Source of the DNA: Aestuariivirga sp.
Lineage (GTDB): Bacteria > Pseudomonadota > Alphaproteobacteria > Rhizobiales > Aestuariivirgaceae
NCBI RefSeq assembly: GCF_020252405.1
Contig: NZ_JADCDA010000030.1
Span: 1 to 55,264 of the forward strand
Direction of reading: 5' to 3'
DNA length: 55,264 nucleotides
Part shown: in pieces, positions 16,591-25,198 of the stretch
How positions within the stretch are numbered: position 1 is the first letter of the stretch
Layout: every line of letters starts with the position of its first letter
Notes under the pieces: model-generated
What the model saw: the letters and a program-made list of their open reading frames with translations, nothing else
Databases searched by the model: none
What the model was told of the DNA's origin: nothing
Made by a program: the position numbers and the translations under genes

Positions 16591-16627
16591 CCCTACTGCG
16601 TGGGCGGGAAGGTGACCTGGGGCTGGT
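16591..16627. repeat. Right copy of the 37-bp direct repeat
   Basis: This copy forms the last codons and stop of the PotC-like permease gene (PQVTFPPTQ, then TAG, on the minus strand). With the left copy it brackets a segment with a 2838-bp repeat-to-repeat distance containing only the restriction-modification genes. Confidence 0.85.
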
Positions 16628-17468
16628 TGCGGCCTATGGCTTCGGCTTTGGTGATCTGTTCCTTCGTGTCGGCGCGCGCGACCAGGGCCTTTTCCTTGCG
16701 GCGGCGGGCCCATTCGAAATAGAGCATGATGACCAGCGTCACCACGATGAGGATAAGCGCCAGCGCGTTGATGGTCGGCGTTATGCCGCTCCTGACCTTG
16801 GAGAAGACATAGACCGTCAGCGTGTCATAGGTGCCGCGGGTGAACAGCGTGGTGTTGAAGTTCTCGATCGACTGGAAGAAGGCGATGGCCGCACCGGCAC
16901 CCAATGCCGGATAGAGATGCGGCAGCAGGATGCGGCGGACCACCTGGTTGTAGTTGGCGCCGAGGTCGAGGGCTGCTTCCTCAAGCCCGCGGTCGAAGCT
17001 CTGCAGGCGGGCGAGCACGAGCAGCATGACGAAGGCGGAGATGTAGGACGCCTGGCCCAGCGCCGAAAGGTGCAGGCCGGCGGGCACGCCGAACTCGTTC
17101 CAGAACAGCAGCGTCGAGATGCCGATGACCGCGCCCGGCGTGAGGATGGGCGCCACCATGAGGCCGTAAAGCACGGTGCGCGTTGTGCCCGCGATGCTGT
17201 TGATGAGGATTGCCGCAGCGGCCCCGATGGGCACCGAGATGATGACCACCGCGATGGCGACCAGAATGGTGTTCACGAAGGCCTGCCACATGCGGGCGTC
17301 CTGGAACAGCTCGACGAACCATTGCGAGGTGAAGCCGACCCACGGATAGACCGAGGGAAAGCGCGAGTCGTTCAAGGCGGCGCCGCCCATCACCACGAGG
17401 GGCAGCAGCATGTAGAGCAGGAAGATGAAGATGTAGAGGTGGAACAGCCAGTTGGACCTGGAGCGCAT
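16593..17468 (-). CDS. ABC transporter permease, PotC-like
   Basis: This 291-residue inner-membrane permease of the spermidine/putrescine type has about six membrane helices. The cytoplasmic EAA loop reads LEEAALDLGANYNQVVRRILLPHL near residues 160-185 (first part shown here), the contact point for the ATPase. It is the last gene of a four-gene minus-strand operon, starting 6 bp after the PotB-like gene. Its 3' end is the right 37-bp repeat; the left copy suggests that the restriction-modification cassette entered exactly here, leaving the reading frame intact. Substrate within the polyamine/opine group is not decided by sequence. Confidence 0.88.
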   Translation of the reverse strand: MRSRSNWLFHLYIFIFLLYMLLPLVVMGGAALNDSRFPSVYPWVGFTSQWFVELFQDARMWQAFVNTILVAIAVVIISVPIGAAAAILINSIAGTTRTVLYGLMVAPILTPGAVIGISTLLFWNEFGVPAGLHLSALGQASYISAFVMLLVLARLQSFDRGLEEAALDLGANYNQVVRRILLPHLYPALGAGAAIAFFQSIENFNTTLFTRGTYDTLTVYVFSKVRSGITPTINALALILIVVTLVIMLYFEWARRRKEKALVARADTKEQITKAEAIGRNQPQVTFPPTQ

Positions 17469-17474
17469 GGGCTG

Positions 17475-18422
17475 TTACCTCGCAATGTCCGAAAGCTTGA
17501 CGCGAAACACGCGCATCGCGAGGATCACGAAGACGGTGCAGGTGACGAGCAGCATGAAGGCGTAGGCCGAGCCGGTGTTCCAGTCCTGGGACTCGAACAT
17601 AGCCTGCTGGATGATCTCGGTGAACCAGCGCGACTGGGTGGAGGCAAGCAGCGTGGGCACGAGGATCGAGCCCGCGGCCAGCATGAAGACCATGACGCAG
17701 CCCGACGCGATGCCCGGCTTCGAATGCGGGATGATGACGCGCCAATGGGTGCGCCAGCCCGGCGCGCCGAGGTCCTTCGCGGCCTCGATCTGGTTGGTGT
17801 CCAGCGACTGGATGGCGCTGTAGATCGGCAGCAGCATGAAGAGCAGGTAGACGTAGACGAGGCCGAAGGTGACGGAGTTGAAACCGGTCATCCAGCGGAT
17901 CGGCGAGTCGATGACGCCGATGTTCACCAGCGCCATGTTGAGCGGACCCTTGAAGGCCAGGATGATGAACCAGGCGAAGGCGCGCAGGATTTCGGACACC
18001 CACATCGGCACCAGCAGGCCGACGAAGAGCAGGGGCACGTTCTTCGGGTTCGCCACCTTGGCGAGGTAATAGGCGACCGGATAGCACAGGACCAGGGTGA
18101 TCACCGTGGTGACGGTGCTGTAGAGCAGCGTGTGGACGAAGACCTGGACGCGGATCGGCGCCTCAATGGGCAGGATGACCGGTTTCGAGGCGAAGGGCAG
18201 CCAGAACTTCCACTCCATGGGCTGCTCGAAGGCGGAGCGGTAGTTGGCGAGCGTGTAGACGTCCCTGGGGCCGCCGATGTCGGCGAGCGGCAGATAGAGG
18301 CGGAAGCTTTCCTCCAGCAAGTAGAGCTGCGGCAGGATCACCAGCACCAGCAGCCAGAAAGCCGTGAGGGCCACGAAGGTCCAGGTGAGCGTGTGGCCGT
18401 AGCGGCGCAGGAGCTCGCTCAT
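17475..18422 (-). CDS. ABC transporter permease, PotB-like
   Basis: This 315-residue permease has an N-terminal helix (FWLLVLVILPQLYLLEESF), a large periplasmic loop and five further membrane helices. The EAA-type loop EAAKDLGAPGWRTHWRVIIP lies near residue 225. It pairs with the PotC-like permease encoded 6 bp downstream to form the membrane channel. Its start overlaps the ATPase gene stop by 4 bp (ATGA), supporting the start at 18422 and translational coupling. Confidence 0.88.
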   Translation of the reverse strand: MSELLRRYGHTLTWTFVALTAFWLLVLVILPQLYLLEESFRLYLPLADIGGPRDVYTLANYRSAFEQPMEWKFWLPFASKPVILPIEAPIRVQVFVHTLLYSTVTTVITLVLCYPVAYYLAKVANPKNVPLLFVGLLVPMWVSEILRAFAWFIILAFKGPLNMALVNIGVIDSPIRWMTGFNSVTFGLVYVYLLFMLLPIYSAIQSLDTNQIEAAKDLGAPGWRTHWRVIIPHSKPGIASGCVMVFMLAAGSILVPTLLASTQSRWFTEIIQQAMFESQDWNTGSAYAFMLLVTCTVFVILAMRVFRVKLSDIAR

Positions 18423-19522
18423 TCGTCGATGCCCGGATCTTTCATGCCCTGGTCGGCGAGGACGCGGGCAGTGGCGGCGTCAAAGCACAGATATTGCGCG
18501 CTGCCGATGGCGGGCAGCGTGACCGAGCCGTCGTTGCGGGTCTCGACGGTGAGGTGGCGGCCGGTCCTGTCGGCGGCGTGGACGTGGATGAAGTTGCCCT
18601 CGAAGCTGATGTCGGTCACCGTCACGGGGATGCTGTTGGCCCCCCCGGCAGGGGCCGCCTGCAGCCTGGAATATTCGGGGCGGACATAAAGGCGGGCGAT
18701 GGTCGAGGCATCGACCGCAGGTCCAAGCGCCGCGGTGAAGGCGCCGACATCGGTCTCGAAGCTGCACCTGCCGCTGTCGATCGACGTCACCTTGCCCTTG
18801 AAAATGTTGTTCTCGCCCACGAAGGAGGCGACGAAGCCGTTGACCGGCGCGTTGTAGATCTCCTGCGGGGTGGAGATCTGCTGGATCTTGCCCTGGCTCA
18901 TGACGGCCACGCGGTCCGACATGGCGAGCGCCTCGCCCTGGTCATGGGTGATGTAGATGAAGGTGACCTTGGTGCGCTTCTGGATGGCGCGCAGCTCGGC
19001 GCGCATGTGCTGGCGGAGCTTGAGGTCGAGCGCCGAGAGCGGCTCGTCAAGCAGCATGACGGACGGCTCCACGGCGAGCGCGCGGGCAATGGCCACGCGC
19101 TGCTTCTGGCCGCCCGAAAGCTGCGAGATCGCCTTGTCGGCAGAGTCATGCAGGTCGACCAGCTTCAGCAGTTCCTCGGCCTTGGCGCGGCGGACGTCCT
19201 TCGAGGCCCCGCGCACCTCGAGGCCGAAGGAGATGTTCTCCCACACCGGCATGAGCGGGAAGAGGGCGAGGTTCTGGAAGATGAGCGCGGTGGGGCGCTT
19301 GTTGGGGCGGATGCCGTTCATGTCCTGGCCGCCGATCCTGATCTGGCCCTCGGAAGGGTCGATGAAGCCGGACACCATGCGCAGGATCGTTGTCTTGCCG
19401 CAGCCCGAGGGGCCGAGGAAGGAGAAGAATTCGCCGGGCTTGATCGAGACGTTGGCCTTGTCGACGGCGCGGAACTTGCCGAAGTCGCAGGACACATTTT
19501 GCAAATCGACGCCAGCACTCAT
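18419..19522 (-). CDS. ABC transporter ATP-binding protein, PotA-like
   Basis: This 367-residue ATPase energises the import system. It has Walker A GPSGCGKT at residues 37-44, the Q-loop FQN near 85, signature LSGGQ at 138-142, Walker B LLDEP at 160-164 and the switch histidine in ITHD near 196. The C-terminal third is a TOBE domain, as in PotA, FbpC and UgpC. The start at 19522 has a GGGGGAG site about 10 bases upstream. It is second in the operon, separated from the binding-protein gene by 105 bp with a hairpin. Confidence 0.9.
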   Translation of the reverse strand: MSAGVDLQNVSCDFGKFRAVDKANVSIKPGEFFSFLGPSGCGKTTILRMVSGFIDPSEGQIRIGGQDMNGIRPNKRPTALIFQNLALFPLMPVWENISFGLEVRGASKDVRRAKAEELLKLVDLHDSADKAISQLSGGQKQRVAIARALAVEPSVMLLDEPLSALDLKLRQHMRAELRAIQKRTKVTFIYITHDQGEALAMSDRVAVMSQGKIQQISTPQEIYNAPVNGFVASFVGENNIFKGKVTSIDSGRCSFETDVGAFTAALGPAVDASTIARLYVRPEYSRLQAAPAGGANSIPVTVTDISFEGNFIHVHAADRTGRHLTVETRNDGSVTLPAIGSAQYLCFDAATARVLADQGMKDPGIDE

Positions 19523-19579
19523 CGGCGCGTTACTCCCCCGGAGCGGAATTTCTTAAGAATTGGTTCATCATAAAGCGAA

Positions 19580-19604
19580 CCGCCGGGTCATTACAACCCG
19601 GCGG
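19580..19604 (-). promoter_or_regulatory. Intercistronic hairpin between the binding-protein and ATPase genes
   Basis: Perfect 9-bp arms CCGCCGGGT and ACCCGGCGG enclose a 7-base loop. No run of T follows on the minus strand, so it is probably an mRNA-stabilising or partial-termination hairpin. Such hairpins often keep binding-protein mRNA levels above those of the membrane components. Confidence 0.55.
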
Positions 19605-19627
19605 CCCACAGATCCAAGCGACCTGGC

Positions 19628-20788
19628 TTATGCGGCCTTCCACTTGTCGGCGTATTCGCCGCGCAGCTTGATGAACCAGCCCGGCTGGGCCGGCCACCAC
19701 CACAGCTTCGAGAGCGCATCGCCCGGATAGGCGGCGTTGTAGAAGGCCTTCACGGCCTCGTCGGCGAGCTCCGGCCCGCCCTTGCCCACGGCGTTCGCCT
19801 TGAAGGCCGAAGCCCAGGCGGCCGAGCCCTTGGCGGTCGACACCCACTTGGCGAATTCGGTGGACTGCTCGGTGTTCTTCGCGTTGGACATGAGCACGAA
19901 GCCCTGGTTCCAGGCGAAGGCGCCTTCCTTGGGCGCCACGAAGCCGAAGCCGTCCGGCGCCAGGTTGAAGCCGGTCGAATCCCAGTTGAGGCCAAGGGTC
20001 GCGCCATTGGTGCGGAAAGCGGCCTGCGCCTCGTTCTCGCCCGACCAGAACTGCACGACGTTGGCCTTGTGCTTGATGGCTTCCGCGAGAGCGATGTCCC
20101 ACAGCTCCTTCATCGTGGCTTCGTCCTTGTAGCTGTCGAGCCAGGGCTTCGGCAGCTTGCCTTCCGAGTCGAGCCAGCGGCCCATGGCGGCGAGCGAGGA
20201 GTGGGCGCGGATGCAGATCTTGCCATCGAGATTCGGACCCCAGAGGTCGCCCAGCGAGGCCTTGCCGTATTCGGTCGGGAAGTCCTTCTTGGAAAAGACG
20301 ATGGCTTCGGTGCCCCAGACGGACGGAACGATCATGCGCTTGCCGTCAACGGTGGCCATTTCGCCGGCCTTGCCGTCAGCGAGGCCCGGCAGATAATTGT
20401 CCATTGCGAGCTTGTTGGTGTCCCAGCCCTGCACGAGGCCATCGGCGGCCCAGCCGCCAACCCGGTCGCCCGTGGGCTCCACAACGTCATAAGCGGCGGT
20501 CTGCAGCGACAGCTTGGCCTGGGCGTACATGTCGTCCTGGCTGGCCTGCTCGGTGAAGTTCACCTTGATGCCGGTGTCGGCGGTGAAGGCCGGGAACACC
20601 TTGGCGGCGAGATCGGGATATCCGGCCCAGCCCATGAAGTTCACTTCGCCCGAGGATGCGAGCGAGGACTTGACATAGAGCGGACCAGCGAGGCCCACCG
20701 CGCCCAGCGCGGCGGCGGACTTGAGCAGGGTGCGGCGCGACAGAGACGCGGCGCGCATGGTTTCCTGCGCGGATGTCAGCTTCTTCAT
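19628..20788 (-). CDS. ABC transporter substrate-binding protein, PotD-like, Tat-exported
   Basis: This 386-residue periplasmic binding protein has a twin-arginine signal (LSRRTLLKSAAALGAVGLAG, RR at 18-19). The mature part follows the spermidine/putrescine-binding family: NFMGWAGYPDLAAKVFPAF, then FTADTGIKVNF, and a VPSVWGTEAIVF hinge segment. It captures the substrate for the two permeases and the ATPase encoded downstream. The ATG at 20788 has a GGAGGA site at 20798-20803. Tat export suggests folding before export. The ligand could be a polyamine or another small cationic compound. Confidence 0.88.
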   Translation of the reverse strand: MKKLTSAQETMRAASLSRRTLLKSAAALGAVGLAGPLYVKSSLASSGEVNFMGWAGYPDLAAKVFPAFTADTGIKVNFTEQASQDDMYAQAKLSLQTAAYDVVEPTGDRVGGWAADGLVQGWDTNKLAMDNYLPGLADGKAGEMATVDGKRMIVPSVWGTEAIVFSKKDFPTEYGKASLGDLWGPNLDGKICIRAHSSLAAMGRWLDSEGKLPKPWLDSYKDEATMKELWDIALAEAIKHKANVVQFWSGENEAQAAFRTNGATLGLNWDSTGFNLAPDGFGFVAPKEGAFAWNQGFVLMSNAKNTEQSTEFAKWVSTAKGSAAWASAFKANAVGKGGPELADEAVKAFYNAAYPGDALSKLWWWPAQPGWFIKLRGEYADKWKAA

Positions 20789-21188
20789 TAAGTATCGTCC
20801 TCCGTGTTCGCACCAGCGCCAGTGCCGGTGCTTGATTGTGTGACCGGTCCGGTTTTCATTCCGGCTTCCAATGTCTTTCCAAGTCTATATGACGATCATG
20901 CAACAGCGTGCAACGGGATTGTGGGAACAGCCGATTGAGTTCATTTTGGCGGTGGTTTTAGTTTGGGCCGCACACCCCAGGGGGCAGCCGCCTTTGCCCT
21001 AAGGGCATCTTCTTCTCCCTCAGGCAATTCCGCCGGAACGAAACCTGCTCCAGATGCGCTGCCGGCGGAATGGCGCGCCGGGCGGGGCATCCGGGAGTGA
21101 GCCGCTGCCGCCAGTTTCGGGAATGGATGTGCAGACGCGATCCCGCTGCGGTGGCCACCGCCTGAAGGCCCGCGCGGCGGCTTAAAGG
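20789..21188. other. Intergenic region upstream of the ABC transporter operon
   Basis: It holds the leader of the transporter operon. A weak minus-strand promoter candidate has -35 TTGCAC (20908-20913) and -10 TATAGA (20884-20889) with an 18-bp spacer. An inverted repeat lies at 21027-21071. No gene can be supported; open frames here have no recognisable product. Confidence 0.45.
21027..21071. repeat. Inverted repeat with 10-bp arms
   Basis: Arms ATTCCGCCGG (21027-21036) and CCGGCGGAAT (21062-21071) are perfect and enclose 25 bp. It lies between the ABC operon promoter and the end of the diguanylate cyclase gene. It may be an operator or a structured RNA; no T-run follows on either strand. 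Confidence 0.5.
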
Positions 21189-22196
21189 CTAGGCCGCCAC
21201 GCGGTTGCGGCCGCCCTGTTTGGCCTCGTAGAGCTTGGCGTCGGCCCTGGCGACCAGCGCCGAGGTGCCTTCGGAGCCTTCGAGCTGGGCAACGCCGAAG
21301 CTGGCCGTCACCCGGAGCATGGTGTTGGGGGCGCCGGGCTTCTGCCAGAACTGCGCCTCGAACTGGGCCTTGATCTGCGAGGCGATCTTGAAGGCGTTGT
21401 CGACGGGTGTTGCCGGCAGCACGATGGCGAACTCCTCGCCGCCATAGCGCGCCACCGTGTCGCGGCCCTTGACGTTGCTCGACAGGATCCTGGCGAACCA
21501 TCTGAGAACGTCGTCGCCCGCCGGGTGGCCATAACGGTCGTTGATCGACTTGAAATGGTCGATGTCGGCGATGATGAGGGAGAGGGGCTGGCCGCCATTC
21601 CTGGCGGCTGCGACATGGGAGGCCAGAACCACGTCGAAGCCTCTCCGGTTCTTGAGGCCGGTCAAGGGATCGCTCAACCCCTGCGCCTCCGCATTGGCGA
21701 GGTTGGTCTTGAGCTTCTCGATCTGCTTCTGCGAGGTTTCGAGGCTCGCCTGCAGGTTGGAGGTGCGGGCCTTCATATTGTCGTTCTCGATCATCAGATA
21801 GGAGATGATGATGCGCACCTGCTCGATCTTGAGGCTTTCGTGCAGCTCCTCCTTGGCGCGCTCCAACACGGTGGAGAAGTTCTCGTTCGCCTCGGCATGC
21901 TGGCGCAACAGCGACAGAAGCTTGGTGACCTCGGTCTGCACCGGGTCGGAGGCGGCGGCGGAGGCGTCCGGAGCGGCAGGTTCCGCCAGAGCCGGCACGG
22001 CTTCAGGCCTGGGTTTCGGAGCCCGCAGCGTGTCCCACACGGTGCTGAGCAGCGTTGCGGCGGTGAGCACAACAACCGCGCCCAGCTCCCAGGCCTTGGA
22101 ATTGGCAATGCCGCCCGGACTGCGGATCAGGTAGAGCGCGAGGAGCCCGGCGGCGGCGGATACGGCGGCAAGCAGGATGCGCAGGATCGAGGTCAT
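21189..22196 (-). CDS. Membrane-anchored diguanylate cyclase (GGDEF)
   Basis: From the ATG at 22196 the protein has 335 residues: two N-terminal membrane helices (about 5-24 and 38-55), a coiled-coil-like linker (LQASLETSQKQIEKLKTNLA) and a GGDEF domain opening with DPLTGLKNRR. The active-site motif is RYGGEEF, an active form, so it should make cyclic di-GMP from GTP. The inhibitory I-site, normally RxxD, reads KGRD here, so product inhibition may be weakened. The frame continues open upstream to 24413, but that is antisense to clear genes. No partner gene is adjacent. Confidence 0.9.
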   Translation of the reverse strand: MTSILRILLAAVSAAAGLLALYLIRSPGGIANSKAWELGAVVVLTAATLLSTVWDTLRAPKPRPEAVPALAEPAAPDASAAASDPVQTEVTKLLSLLRQHAEANENFSTVLERAKEELHESLKIEQVRIIISYLMIENDNMKARTSNLQASLETSQKQIEKLKTNLANAEAQGLSDPLTGLKNRRGFDVVLASHVAAARNGGQPLSLIIADIDHFKSINDRYGHPAGDDVLRWFARILSSNVKGRDTVARYGGEEFAIVLPATPVDNAFKIASQIKAQFEAQFWQKPGAPNTMLRVTASFGVAQLEGSEGTSALVARADAKLYEAKQGGRNRVAA

Positions 22197-22349
22197 GGTG
22201 CGTGTCCCCCGCGTTGTTGGTTTCAGCGGAAAGCTAAACTCCGCCGCTTGCGGCAAACTTGCATGGCCCGCCTGCCCAAACTTGTGCGTGACGGAACGGA
22301 CAATGCCCGGTAGCCTTGGGGCAAATTCCAGCACCCCAGGGAGGCCCTT

Positions 22350-23285
22350 TTGCGCAAGAAGAACAAGACCATCATCACCTGCGCCATCACCGGCTCGATC
22401 CACACGCCGTCGATGTCGCCGCACCTCCCCGTGACGCCGGACGAGATCGCCACCCAGGCGGTGGAGGCGGCGGAGGCGGGGGCCGCCATCCTGCATCTTC
22501 ATGCGCGCGACCCCGAAAACGGCAGGCCCTCGGGCGAGCCCGAGACCTACAACCGGTTCCTGCCGCGCATCAAGCAGGGCTGCGGCGCCATCGTGAACAT
22601 CACCACGGGCGGCGGCCAGGGCATGAGCATCGACGAGCGCATCAGGGCGGCTGAGGCCTTCTCGCCCGAGATGACCTCGCTCAACATGGGCTCGATGAAC
22701 TTCGGCCTCTACCCGATGCTCAACCGCTATTCCGCCTTCGCGCATGAGTGGGAGCGCGCGCATCTCGAGAATTCCAGGGACTTCATCTTCCGCAACACCT
22801 TCGGCGACATCGAGAAGATCCTCGAACGCCTGGGCAAGGGCCATGGCGTGAAGTTCGAGTTCGAGTGCTATGACGTGGGCCACCTCTATACGCTTGCCCA
22901 CTTCCTCGACCGCAAGCTGGTCACGCCGCCGCTGTTCGTGCAGACGATCTTCGGCATTTTGGGCGGCATCGGGCCGGACCCGCAGAATGTGATGGTGATG
23001 CGCGAGACGGCGGAGCGGCTGTTCGGCGAGCAGTATCACTGGTCGGTGCTGGCGGCGGGCCGCTTCCAATTGCCCTTCACCACCATGGCGGCGACGATGG
23101 GGGCGAACGTCCGCGTCGGGCTCGAGGACAATCTCTATCTCGGCAAGGGCCAGCTCGCGCCGTCCAACGCGGCGCTGGTCGCCAAGATCCGGCATATTCT
23201 GGAAGAGCTGTCGATCGACATCGCGAGCGCCGATGAGGCACGCGCCATGCTGGAGACCAAGGGGGCGGCGGGCGTCAGGTTCTGA
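22350..23285 (+). CDS. BKACE-family beta-keto acid cleavage enzyme (DUF849)
   Basis: This 311-residue TIM-barrel protein belongs to the family of Kce, which cleaves beta-keto acids with acetyl-CoA to give a CoA ester and acetoacetate. It shows the metal-binding H49 and H51 in AAILHLHARD, TTGGG near residue 85, and FEFECYDVGHL near 170. The start is TTG at 22350, preceded by AGGGAGG. It is first in a plus-strand run that continues with a FAD oxidoreductase, suggesting catabolism of an amino or quaternary-amine compound. The exact beta-keto acid cannot be set from sequence alone. Confidence 0.85.
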   Translation: MRKKNKTIITCAITGSIHTPSMSPHLPVTPDEIATQAVEAAEAGAAILHLHARDPENGRPSGEPETYNRFLPRIKQGCGAIVNITTGGGQGMSIDERIRAAEAFSPEMTSLNMGSMNFGLYPMLNRYSAFAHEWERAHLENSRDFIFRNTFGDIEKILERLGKGHGVKFEFECYDVGHLYTLAHFLDRKLVTPPLFVQTIFGILGGIGPDPQNVMVMRETAERLFGEQYHWSVLAAGRFQLPFTTMAATMGANVRVGLEDNLYLGKGQLAPSNAALVAKIRHILEELSIDIASADEARAMLETKGAAGVRF

Positions 23286-23321
23286 GGGCCTATGGCGCGG
23301 AAGGGGCGGGGGAGGGAAGCA

Positions 23322-24395
23322 ATGGCCAAGCGGGTCATCGTCATCGGGTCGGGCATCATCGGGGCGTCGATTGCCTGGCATCTGGCGAAGGCCGGGGCGG
23401 AGGTGACGGTGATCGAGGCGGGCGGGACGGGTGGCCTGGCCACGAGGGCGAGCTGGGCCTGGATCAACGCGAGCTGGGGGAACCCCGAGCCCTATTTCCG
23501 CCTGCGCCTCCGCTCGATCGATCACTGGCACAGGATGCAATCGGAGATCGGTGGGCTTGCCATCAACTGGTGCGGCGGGCTTATCTGGGATCTGCCGCCC
23601 GCGGAACTCGATGCCCATGCCGCAGAACGCGCGCAATGGGGCCAGCCGCTGAGAAGGCTGCGGCGGGAGGAAATCCATGCCGTCGAGCCGAACCTCAGGC
23701 AGCTTCCCGATTACGGCTACTTCGCTGCCGGCGAGGGCATGCTGGAGCCGCTTGCCACCGCCCGGACGCTGCTGTCCGCCGCCAGTGCCGCGGGTGCGGA
23801 TGTGATCTCCGGCATGCCGGTGAAGTGGCTGGCGGAGGAGCATGGCAGGGTCACCGGCGTGATGACCGACGAGGGCGTGATCCACGCCGACGAGACAGTG
23901 GTGGCGGCGGGAGCGAACACGGCCCAGCTGCTCGACAGCGTGGGGATCACCCTGAGGATGAGTGCGCCGGCCGGTCTCCTCTCCCATTCCAAACCCGCTC
24001 CGAAACTGCTGAACGGCCTCGTCATGACTCCCGGCCTCCATATCCGCCAGACGGCGGAGGGGCGAATCGTGGCGGGCGCCGACTTCGCCGGAGCAGACCC
24101 CGAGGGCAATGCGGAAGCGCTCGCCGCAGACCTGCAGGCAAAGGTCGGGGCGATGGTCGAGGGGGCGGAGGGGCTGGGCCTCGCCTTTTTCACCGTCGGC
24201 TACCGGCCCACCCCGGCGGATGGCTTCTCCGCCATCGGCCGGCCGCACGGCAAGAACGGGCTCTATCTCGTCGTCACCCACTCGGGCGTGACGCTGGCAG
24301 CAGCCCTCGGCCTGTTCGCGGCGCAGGAACTGCTCAACGGCACGCGCGACCCTCTGCTTGCCACCTTCTCGCCCGACCGGCCCAGCCTCGCATGA
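23322..24395 (+). CDS. FAD-dependent amino acid/amine oxidoreductase (DAO family)
   Basis: This 357-residue protein has an N-terminal FAD-binding motif (GSGIIG, residues 9-14, then the acidic VIEAG) and the DAO-family core, including a C-terminal VVTHSGVTLAAALG segment that contacts the flavin. Relatives oxidise D-amino acids, glycine, sarcosine or similar amines. The ATG at 23322 follows GGAGGGAAG; an in-frame ATG at 23292 would place extra basic residues before the FAD motif. It overlaps the next gene by 4 bp and probably shares a pathway with the BKACE enzyme. Confidence 0.85.
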   Translation: MAKRVIVIGSGIIGASIAWHLAKAGAEVTVIEAGGTGGLATRASWAWINASWGNPEPYFRLRLRSIDHWHRMQSEIGGLAINWCGGLIWDLPPAELDAHAAERAQWGQPLRRLRREEIHAVEPNLRQLPDYGYFAAGEGMLEPLATARTLLSAASAAGADVISGMPVKWLAEEHGRVTGVMTDEGVIHADETVVAAGANTAQLLDSVGITLRMSAPAGLLSHSKPAPKLLNGLVMTPGLHIRQTAEGRIVAGADFAGADPEGNAEALAADLQAKVGAMVEGAEGLGLAFFTVGYRPTPADGFSAIGRPHGKNGLYLVVTHSGVTLAAALGLFAAQELLNGTRDPLLATFSPDRPSLA

Positions 24396-25198
24396 CCATG
24401 CAGCCCCTCGCACAGGCCCCGCGCGCCCTTCTCGCTGGCGTGAAGGCGGTGCTCACGGACATCGACGACACGCTCACCCTTCATGGCAGGCTTCCGGCGG
24501 AAGCCTTTGATGCATTGTGGAAATTGCGGCGCGCCGGCATCAAGGTCGTGCCCATCACGGGAAGGCCCGCCGGCTGGTGCGACCTGATCGCGCGGCAATG
24601 GCCGGTCGATGGCGTGGTGGGCGAGAATGGCGCCTTGTCTTTCCGCTATGACGAGGCGGCGAAAAAGATGATCCGCGTCTATGCGCAGCCCCCCGAGCTG
24701 CGGCGCGCCAACAGCAAGACACTCTGGAAGATCGCCGATCAGGTGCTGGCGGATTTTCCCGGCACGGCGATCGCCTCCGACCAGGCCTATCGCGAGATCG
24801 ACGTGGTGATCGACTTCCGCGAGGACGTGCCGCCGCTGCCGCTGGCCACCGCGCAGAAGATCGCCGAGGCATTCCACGCCGAGGGGGCCGCGGCGAAGGT
24901 TTCGTCCATCCACGTGAATGCCTGGTTCGGTGCGCATGACAAGCTCACCATGAGCAGGAGGTTCCTCGCCGAATCCCTTGATATCAGGATTGAAACGGAT
25001 TTGAACCACATCGCCTACTGCGGTGACTCGCCCAATGACGCGCCGATGTTCGCGGTGTTCCCGCTGGGGATTGGCGTGGCCAATATCAGGCCCTATGCGA
25101 AGCTGATGGCGCATCTGCCGAACTATGTGACGCAGGGCGAGGGAGGCCACGGCTTCGCCGAATTCGTGGATGCCGTGTTGAAGGCGCGCCATGCGTGA
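24392..25198 (+). CDS. HAD-family phosphatase (type IIB, Cof/MPGP-like)
   Basis: This 268-residue hydrolase has the HAD nucleophile motif TDIDDTLT (D23, D25), a PITGRP segment with the motif II threonine, and the C-terminal metal loop GDSPNDAPMF near residue 210. The cap placement and the GENGALSF segment fit class IIB, which includes mannosyl-3-phosphoglycerate phosphatase and sugar-phosphate phosphatases. The ATG overlaps the oxidoreductase stop (ATGA), and its own end overlaps the next gene by 8 bp. Substrate unknown. Confidence 0.83.
   Translation: MTMQPLAQAPRALLAGVKAVLTDIDDTLTLHGRLPAEAFDALWKLRRAGIKVVPITGRPAGWCDLIARQWPVDGVVGENGALSFRYDEAAKKMIRVYAQPPELRRANSKTLWKIADQVLADFPGTAIASDQAYREIDVVIDFREDVPPLPLATAQKIAEAFHAEGAAAKVSSIHVNAWFGAHDKLTMSRRFLAESLDIRIETDLNHIAYCGDSPNDAPMFAVFPLGIGVANIRPYAKLMAHLPNYVTQGEGGHGFAEFVDAVLKARHA

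Noticed and set aside
16917..18689. 590-codon plus-strand frame across the two permease genes
   Set aside because: Rich in Asp, His, Gln and Arg, typical of the antisense of membrane proteins.
22197..24413. N-terminal extension of the diguanylate cyclase frame
   Set aside because: It runs antisense through the BKACE and oxidoreductase genes, and the real start at 22196 opens with a membrane helix.
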